This document shows, in pieces, positions 57,501 through 64,000 of a stretch of 64,000 nucleotides of DNA (position 1 is the stretch's first letter; each line of letters starts with the position of its first letter). The position numbers were made by a program, and so were the translations under genes. The stretch is from positions 62,001 through 126,000 of the forward strand of contig JAPNXP010000018.1 of the NCBI GenBank assembly GCA_028753945.1. Reading direction: 5' to 3'. The notes under the pieces were generated by a model. That model was not told the origin of the DNA, searched no databases, and saw only the letters and a list, made by a program, of their open reading frames with translations. The stretch is from Hexactinellida sp. DTS-2022 (lineage: Eukaryota > Porifera > Hexactinellida).

Positions 57501-58622
57501 CTTAAAAACACATATTTCTTACCAAACATTTGATACAAGAAACTACATTCAAGCTGTACTTCAGACAACCACAAAAACAATAAAGGAGTACATTCCACAA
57601 AGCTTTTACAATAAGTATTTACAATCGTGGTAATAAAATCAAAACACTCCTCAAAATAGCACATTTCCTCGAATTGTAAAAAACCAGAAACATTTTGTGG
57701 ATTAATTAATCCATAAAACATAGCACCGTCTACCCATAACTGGCATTCAGTTGTATTGAACATGTAATACACGTCGTGACCTTCACTATTCAGAGAACTA
57801 AGATTTGTATTCTGAGAATCTATCTTTAACTGATCATACATAGCTTGGTCGGACGCAGAAGATGCCCACACAATAAGTAGTTTATCGTCAACTACATTCA
57901 ATTCAAGTTTTCTTAAATCTAAGTTATCGAATGACGAAAATAAATCGAAACAAGCAGCTACACTTAAACTTACTTCCTTAAGAATTGTGGAAGTTACCAA
58001 TGATACTCTGCTCTGAATAGTTAAGTTACTAAGACTATAACTCACGTGAAATTGCTCCTCCGAACTAGGGGGACTTACTGAAGGCTTAACTTCGCTCAAA
58101 GCATCCCTCACCAGGGTTCTTACGTCATAAGAATTATTTCTCCACTTCAAGTACAGGCTATGTCTCTTATCAGGCTTGTTACGCAAGTAGACTTTTTTAC
58201 AAATGGAACCCCAAATGGAACTGGGCGAACTGTAGCTTGCAGACAGGGACTGGACCAATTGTTCGAATGATATTGTTGTGGAGAGGAGTGCGTCGATAAA
58301 AGATTTGATCTCAGCTGGTAGTTCTAAAAAAAATAACAATAAAGGTTATTCTTATCCATAACATATATAAGTCAAAATTACCTCGTTCGTGATGAGTATC
58401 TTGAGTTGGGGTGATAGGCCCAGGGTTGATCTCGATGCCGCCAATGACGAGTAGAATGGCTACTATACATGCAATAAAAGCCGAGATGATCGAAACAGAT
58501 GAATCAGTTTGGTCTGTTGATTGATGACGATGATGGGTATTATTGCATCTGCGGCTGCAATGCAATCCGATGTGAGCACGCCACAATTCAATAGAAATCA
58601 TTGAGAGAGAATAATGAATCAA
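54563..58622 (-). CDS. Element A transposase with 2A-like leader and C-terminal OTU domain
   Basis: Two exons on the minus strand: 58622-58382 and 58323-54563, giving 1,333 residues. Leader 1-68 has a hydrophobic stretch (IISAFIACIVAILLVI) followed by GGIEINPGP; NPGP is at 66-69, a 2A-like ribosome-skipping motif with Gly in place of the usual Asp. Central DDE-like core: Asp677 (IVLNLDATGSLIS), Asp752 (KKVEIDFSWAMMHS), a C-x2-H (LHLCSAHIMHR), Glu973 (SNAIVENWFRIVKH). The C-terminal OTU cysteine protease domain has Cys1189 (RIPGDGNCLFASLSYWLTG), WGTDVELFATALLLHTDIWV, and His1318 (YINHNGVHYEPIL). The frame is intact. The family is known only by pattern; DDE assignments are inference, while the OTU signature is strong. 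Confidence 0.85.
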
Positions 58623-58937
58623 TAAATAATTGTAGAAAAGAACTAAAGTTCAAGAAATAATTGTAGAAGAATCAAGGAAAAGTTTGAAAGAGTGATGAAA
58701 AAAGCAATGAATGTAAAGTTCGAAATCTCCTACTAGCCTGAGTCGAGGCTTAAATATTCTAAGAATAGCCTAAATGAGCAACAGCTAAATTTGTAAGTGG
58801 AACTAACGATTGTGTGACGCAAATTAGACTTGTGGGAAATACCATTTAGGGATAGCTATAGGTGCATACTTGTAGAGAGCTTATTATAAACTAAAGTATG
58901 AATATTGAAAATTTAATTAATTAGCTATTGCTGTCCA
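58623..58937. promoter_or_regulatory. Probable promoter region of the element A gene
   Basis: The 315 bp between the transposase start and the right inverted repeat. AT-rich with no ORF; it should contain the promoter. No TATA motif is obvious at a fixed distance. Confidence 0.4.
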
Positions 58938-59648
58938 AGAAATTAAAAAAATTCTGAAAGAAATGACTAGCGACCCCTGTTTTTTTTTCTGGGGATAGAA
59001 TAATAATATATCAGAGAAAGTACCTGTAAAGTTTGAATCGATTCTGGTTCAATTTTATCTCGGAAAATTGAGCTCAAAGTTTGAAAAGATAAAACAATAA
59101 AAACAGAGATTTAAGCCATTTTTAAAGGACTTATTTATCTGTTATATAGGGAATATTCGGGAATCTAATGGCATTGAGGTAAACCTCCTTGTCTCTTCTA
59201 ACGAATGATACCAAAATAAAATAGATTCAGGTTGATATTGGATAGGAATTGACACTTTGTACTAACCCTACTCAATGGACTTTCCAAAATTCTACTTCCA
59301 CTCTTTTTCCCAACTTCAAGTTTGAATGTTCATAACTCCACAATTTTTGGGAAATTTTAAATGAAAATTAAATCACATAAACCTCCAACTCTCCAAAGTA
59401 TGGTAACAAATTTTCAGAATTGTAAACAAATTTTGAGAATGTGATTTTTGATGAGATACCAGTGCGGCTTTGTATGATAAAAATAACCAACTGAAAGTTA
59501 AAAAATTAAAAAATAAATAATATCACGGGAAACCTCCGTATCTCCTCTTTCGAACGAGACTAAATTTATTCAAATCTAATAACTAGAAGTGAGTCAAATA
59601 TTTGACTGAAGTGAGCCTGGTCGAATACTAAGCCAACTTCACAGTCAT
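58938..59648 (-). repeat. Right inverted repeat of A (711 bp, uninterrupted)
   Basis: Runs from AGAAATTAAAAAAATTCTG to the terminus CAGTCAT, with target duplication TACATGTTA at 59,649-59,657. It reads GATAGGAATTGACACT across the site where B sits in the left repeat, so it serves as the empty-site reference. Confidence 0.92.
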
Positions 59649-59846
59649 TACATGTTAGGGGTACATATAGGGTCTAGGGTAACATATCATCAGTCCTGAA
59701 GTGGGACTAAATAACCACATAATGTGAATACTCAAAACAGTATAGTATACAAACTAACAAATAGAATAAAATATGGCAAAACCTAAATAGTCACTAACTA
59801 GAGCCTACTCATAATTCGTAACATAATTATTCTGAGAATATTCGAG

Positions 59847-60623
59847 TCAAATGTTCTTGAGCATAACCTTCACTCCCATACCCACTTTGTCAATCAGTTT
59901 AACCTCCCCACTCTTACCACTAACGTCCTCCCAGTACAATCCAGAACTCGAACGAATACTCATATCGACAAAGGTCCCCTTGTAAACCCACTCAAAGTCT
60001 GATCCGTTCAAGTTATGGTTGCCAGGAGTAGAGCTATTAACTGAGTTTAACTTTCCCAGATCGAGTTTTATCGCCGCGACAGGGTCATGCGCATGCTGGG
60101 GCCCCAGTGCATTAGTTATGTCGACTGTGGCACAGGGGACCGTGACTCCAGATTCCGTGCTAGTTAAGGAGTAGGGACTCGTGACGTAAGTCTTTCCGTC
60201 TTTAGCCTTCCATTGATATAAAAATTTAACTAAGATACGTTGCCTATCAAACCCAACATGCAGTTTGTACTTAGTTCGCTGCAGTCCGTATGACAGCTTA
60301 GTTCCGGTCTGATCAGGGGCCAATTTTATAGCGGGGTCTTTCTTTACTTCCATTACGTATTTAACCAGGGCGGGTTGTGGTAGTACCATGGTTATCCCGT
60401 CCGGAGGAGTTGAGGTGTGATGAAACTCGTAGCCCGGTAGGTGACTTTCTAAAGCAGTTTCGACGAAATTTGCGATCTGTTCTGGTGACAAATCTATTTG
60501 AGAGATAGGATCAGCTGTCTCCGTAACCATAGCGACCGTATTGTCCGCATGGCATGTAGTTATAACGTCATCATGTGTCAGTTCTTTTGAGGCTGGTGTG
60601 ACTTTCGAATGACGACAACCCAT
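59847..60623 (-). CDS. MGCRHSK family protein, copy 3 (intronless)
   Basis: 258 residues in one exon, starting MGCRHSKVTPASKELTHDD. Blocks correspond to all three exons of copies 1 and 4: LAPDQTGTKLSYGLQRTKYK, KFLYQWKAKDGKTYVTSPYS, GVTVPCATVDITNAL, HDPVAAIKLDLGKL, FEWVYKGTFVDMSI, SGLYWEDVSGKSGE, GMGVKVMLKNI. It adds a longer N-terminal region (ISQIDLSPEQIANFVETAL) that has a shorter counterpart in copy 1 (NEIVRQALDIFD). It is more diverged than copies 1, 2 and 4 are from each other. The coding sequence ends about 200 bp from the right end of transposon A. Function unknown; the acylated N-terminus suggests an inner-membrane-face protein. Absence of introns may mean retroposition or the ancestral state. 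Confidence 0.82.
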   Translation of the reverse strand: MGCRHSKVTPASKELTHDDVITTCHADNTVAMVTETADPISQIDLSPEQIANFVETALESHLPGYEFHHTSTPPDGITMVLPQPALVKYVMEVKKDPAIKLAPDQTGTKLSYGLQRTKYKLHVGFDRQRILVKFLYQWKAKDGKTYVTSPYSLTSTESGVTVPCATVDITNALGPQHAHDPVAAIKLDLGKLNSVNSSTPGNHNLNGSDFEWVYKGTFVDMSIRSSSGLYWEDVSGKSGEVKLIDKVGMGVKVMLKNI

Positions 60624-61374
60624 TGTAAGAGACCTGTGTACAGTTATACTGTTCCCTTTATCACAGTATATATATACAGGTATGTATATAAAGTATGTGT
60701 GACTATGTATTACTCGTGCTTAGAAAGGAATGTCCATAAACTGAAACTAACTACACTGCAAAGCTAGCAAAATCGCATCAAATCAAGCGTCAATATTTAC
60801 ACATTTATAATTGTTGATATTAATTTGTCTGTCCTTGGACCTTTCTACTAATCTATTTCTGATGCAATATTGGAAAACTTAAAATCCCTTACTACATATA
60901 TTCTGGTCTATTTACCATAGTATATGGTATAATAAACCTGCTTAATTAACGAATATAGTGTGAACATTACAAACATAGTTTTGCAATCGTAGACTAATTT
61001 AATGCAATCGCAATCAATTTACACGCTAATTTTCTGGAATTATACGCTAATTTTGCAATAGTAGACTACTTTATTGCACAATCTAGTTTTCTATGAACTT
61101 AAATTAAATTAAACTCTATTGTAATACGTAATGTAGTTACTGACATCAAATGCAAAATAAAGACCTCAACAAAGTTTAACAAATTAACAATATAGTTTTT
61201 TAATAACTTTTTAATAATGCAGTATAGACATTCATTAAAACTGTACTCAACTTAATTATAGAATTTACAACAAACAATATACATCCTACATATTATTTAT
61301 AGAATTTACAACAAAGTATATACTACTAATAACTTATTATCATACCAATAATATTTTACATATTACTACTACCA
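60624..61374. other. Intergenic region upstream of copy 3
   Basis: The first ~250 bp match the flank of copy 2 (see 47,040-47,331). The rest is AT-rich with no gene; a repeated ATAGAATTTACAACAAA and TTATTATCATA(C/T)CAATAATAT lie near the 3' end of copy 4. Confidence 0.55.
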
Positions 61375-62942
61375 TTAACTTATTATCATATCAATAATAT
61401 CTTCTAGAATTAGCTTTAACGCTTGTCCTCTATTTTCTGTCAATATTACTATTCCCCCAATATCCCCACCAATCCCTTCCCAATGGAGATTGTCGTCACT
61501 TGCAGGCGTTACGCTGAAATCTACTTCTGATCCGTCCACACTCCATTCGAATTGCTCTCCTATAGAGTACAGTAGAGCCTCGTTAATACGAACACCAACG
61601 GACGGTAAAATGTGTTCGTAGTATCCAGAGTTCGTATTATCCGGAGTAATACCAATTGAATAGCCATTATAAGGACCTGATTTTGTGGAAACTGCTTGTT
61701 CGTCTTATCCGGAAATTCGAATATAACGAATTGGAAATTTCCCCCCAGAGCACTAAATGCATTAATTATTACTGTTTATAACGAATATCCGGATATAACG
61801 AAGGAATTTACAGGTCCCAAGCACTTCGTTATAACGAGAGTTCACTGTACTATACTTTGGCAATTAAATCTATTACAATAGCTAATATTACCTATCAATT
61901 GAGAACCATTTGTGAGCACTTCTACCACTGCATCAACTGGGTTGGGGTCCTTAAGAGCTTCGGTTATATTTACTGGCTTGGCACAAGGAACTGTATACTG
62001 TCGTCTCCCATCAATGTGGTATGGGCTCGTTAGAAATACTCCGACATTAGTTGTCAATTGATAGACGAATTTACGTTTTCTAGAATCTATTCCCTTAAAC
62101 AGTTTAGAATTAGGGGACGAATCGCCAATCACTAATGTTTTTCCAGTCATGTCTGGTCTTACACTTAAACGTGGGTTGTTCAGAACCTTCATAATCTGTA
62201 TTTTGTCATCATCTAGAAATACAGATACAGTAAAGGAATTATCCTTTGGAGTATGATTTTGGAAAATTTGAATTAATGAGTGCGAAAATTTGGAATCCTC
62301 TCCTATACCCTGGCATTAATTTGTGATTTAGGCGTATGAAATTGGATCAGACAAGGATTAGGAGCGCATTTACAAATCGCTGTATAATACACTGGATATA
62401 GTATATCAAGCTTGGTTACTAACTTTCTACAGAATTGATTGTGGAACCCTCTTGTTGTAGAGTAGGGAATCCCAACATTAATTTGATCTTTGGACCATAC
62501 TTTATATAGACGCTGAATAAAGTAAATTCAACACTAAAATTATTACTAATTGAATGCTAGCTGCTAATCCATACTGGGAAATTCTGGAATTTAATCGGCA
62601 AAATTTTTGTTCTGGAATTTAATCGGCAAATTTTTGAAAATATTTTTTTGTTAAAATAAAATTCCATCCGCCGTTCTTATTATCTGAAAATATCTGGATT
62701 ATATACATTTGATAATTTACTTGGCCTAATATTGAACTTAACTCACCTCCAGTTGAATAACAATACTTAAAAGAATCATCAATTCTCTCTAGGGCTTGAC
62801 GGACTATCTCATTTCCTGTTAATTTGTTTGTTGAACTCTCATTAGGAACAGTACCATTTCCTGTCTCATTTTGTGTTAATTCAGTCGGTGCCTCCCTATT
62901 AACTGCCTTTTTGCTCCTAACTTTCGAATGACAACAACCCAT
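61375..62942 (-). CDS. MGCCHSK family protein, copy 4
   Basis: Three exons on the minus strand: 62942-62747, 62212-61892, 61559-61375, giving 233 residues with the same intron phases as copy 1. The first exon is nearly the same as in copy 1 (MGCCHSKVRSKKAVNRE, NEIVRQALE). The middle exon keeps SVRPDMTGKTLVIG, KFVYQL, TSPYHIDG, YTVPCAKPVNITEAL and DPNPVDAVVEVL. The last keeps FEWSVDGSEVDFSVTPAS and LHWEGIGG. The frame is intact. Intron 2 carries a chimeric MITE (61,568-61,852) and intron 1 an AATACGCTCC-family repeat (about 62,222-62,395). Function unknown. Confidence 0.8.
61568..61852. repeat. Chimeric MITE: left half of one family, right half of another
   Basis: The left end TACAGTAGAGCCTCGTTAATACG belongs to the AACCTCGTTAGT family. 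From about 61,725 the sequence follows the CAACTCTCGTTATAAC family to its end TATAACGAGAGTTCACTGTA. Either two insertions or a recombination. Confidence 0.65.
62222..62395. repeat. AATACGCTCC-family repeat in copy 4 intron 1
   Basis: Contains GGAATTATCCTTTGGAGTATGATTTTGGAAAATTTGAATTA-like text, GAATCCTCTCCTATACC and TGTATAATACACTG, in reverse orientation to the 8.99-kb copy. Confidence 0.65.
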
Positions 62943-63929
62943 TGTAATGTGTTCAGTTATACTATTTCCTTCTAACACAGTATATCTATATATATGACAA
63001 AATAAGTACTCAGGTTACAGTAGCTTAATAGGCTAGATAAACGGAGTATACTCTACCTTAAAATTGCAAGGCAAACAAAAACTTCCACTCAATTCCAACA
63101 TTGCATTTATAATCGATTGTAGGTAACTTATTTGTGCTTGTGTCCAATTCTTGCAAGTGTCTTTACATTATACACAATTAGGATGTCTCCATAAGTTGTT
63201 AAATGCACTTAGCTATACAAAACTACCTATATTCAGTTAAACCTCGATTATCCGAACTTAGATTAGCAAAACTCTTCAATCATCCAAACTCACCTGGATG
63301 CTCCCAATCAGGATTTCATTCAGGCTATTTTTGTGTCTAAATTAACTTGAGCTCGCAAACACGCGCCTAAAATTCTCATTTTGTATTACGTCTATGGGAG
63401 CACCTCTCGATTTTGCGCGCCTAGAAAAGTTGCTTTTCAAATTAACGCTCCCAATGTTATTCCATAGAATAGTTCTGCTTTATATAATCCGATCTGTAGA
63501 TAATCCGAACACGTTTGACTGATCCCAACCAGTTCGGATAATCGAGGTTGTACTGTAAACCAAATTTCATCTCTAGACCGTATGGTATTCCGATTATCCG
63601 GACAAAACATACTACAAATATTTTTTTAAGATATATAATTAATTATAACTACAGTCAACTCTCGTTATAACGAAGTGCTTGGGACCTGTAAATTTCTTCG
63701 TTATATCCGACTTCGTTATAACGGGAGTTCACTGTATAGGAAAAAAATTCCTTTGAAAACAATTTAATCTGTCAGTATTACATTATTACTACATCAGATA
63801 TTCTAAATACGTATTACATTTGCGATTATGCAATAATGAGGTTAATTTAGCATAAATATTTTGTCTCACAGACCAATATTCCATATCCATATACAATATA
63901 TAAGTAAACTCGTATACAGTCACTATTCA
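62943..63929. other. Intergenic region between divergent MGC..SK genes, with MITEs
   Basis: A MITE at about 63,231-63,557 has pogo-like ends (CAGTTAAACCTCGATTATCCGAAC and GTTCGGATAATCGAGGTTGTACTGTA). It encloses a TTTCATTCAGG / GCGCGCCTAGAAAA repeat of the family at 2.17 kb, so one element sits inside another. A short complete MITE lies at 63,650-63,736. The promoters of the flanking genes must lie here. Confidence 0.6.
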
Positions 63930-64000
63930 ATGGGTTGTCGTCATTCAAAATGTCATACGAACACCACACCAACATCAAAAGAACTGACACATAATGACGT
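63930..64000 (+). CDS. MGCRHSK family protein, copy 5 (cut by window end)
   Basis: The first 23 codons read MGCRHSKCHTNTTPTSKELT and continue HNDV, closest to copy 3 (SKELTHDDV). It is on the plus strand, opposite to the other copies. The rest lies beyond the window. Confidence 0.75.
   Translation, partial: MGCRHSKCHTNTTPTSKELTHND

Larger units (their letters stand above)
47332..59648. mobile_element. DNA transposon A: 711-bp inverted repeats, OTU-transposase
   Basis: The element begins ATGACTGTGAAGTTGG and ends CCAACTTCACAGTCAT. It is flanked by the perfect 9-bp direct repeat TACATGTTA (47,323-47,331 and 59,649-59,657). The right inverted repeat is 58,938-59,648 (711 bp). The left one is 47,332-47,736 plus 52,918-53,223, also 711 bp once inserted element B and its 8-bp duplication are removed. 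By eye only a few bases differ between the two. Without B the element is about 7.1 kb. It holds one intact gene (54,563-58,622, minus strand). Long inverted repeats, a 9-bp duplication and a DDE with a C-x2-H insert resemble Mutator-like elements, but family membership needs a search. Confidence 0.92.

Overview
The window is nuclear DNA of an early-branching animal. A sponge is my best guess, but no species-specific marker settles it. Reasons: dense short introns with GT-AG sites; animal genes (nucleoporin 155, TRPT1, RAD23, vasohibin, USP36/42); a one-exon NACHT-LRR receptor of the kind expanded in sponges and cnidarians; FGF-like beta-trefoils; and introns packed with small palindromic TACAGT...ACTGTA elements and TTG/GTTT microsatellites.

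Layout. 0.3-8.0 kb (+): NUP155 from inside its beta-propeller to the stop, 14 exons in consistent phase. 8.15-14.86 kb (+): TRPT1 (tRNA 2'-phosphotransferase), 8 exons; its 4.5-kb third intron encloses two complete same-strand genes, a UBL-UBA protein and an intronless RAD23. 15.0-19.85 kb (-): two tandem secreted subtilisin (S8) genes. 20.0-22.1 kb (+): vasohibin. 22-25.9 kb: non-coding, with a hAT-type MITE. 25.9-29.3 kb (+): single-exon DED-NACHT-LRR receptor. 29.3-32.3 kb: non-coding and repeats. 32.36-38.85 kb (+): USP36/42-like deubiquitinase, 12 exons. 39.4-42.2 kb (+): protein with two FGF-like beta-trefoils and a myristoylation-type N-terminus. 42.8-64 kb: a family of small proteins with a Src-like MGC..SK start (five copies, one a pseudogene, one cut by the window end), interrupted by a 12.3-kb nested transposon block.

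The transposon block is the most unusual part. Outer element A (47,332-59,648) has 711-bp terminal inverted repeats, a 9-bp target duplication TACATGTTA and one intact gene. That gene is a predicted 1,333-aa DDE-type transposase with a C-terminal OTU protease domain, preceded by a hydrophobic leader ending in a 2A-like NPGP motif. Element B (47,737-52,909; 8-bp duplication CAATTCCT) sits inside the left inverted repeat of A. It carries two convergent genes: an apparently intact C48/Ulp1-like protease with a PHD finger, and a six-exon HMGXB3/CxC-type transposase broken by a frameshift and a stop codon.

All exon models were derived by eye from splice sites, phase continuity and remembered family patterns. 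No searches or alignments were run.
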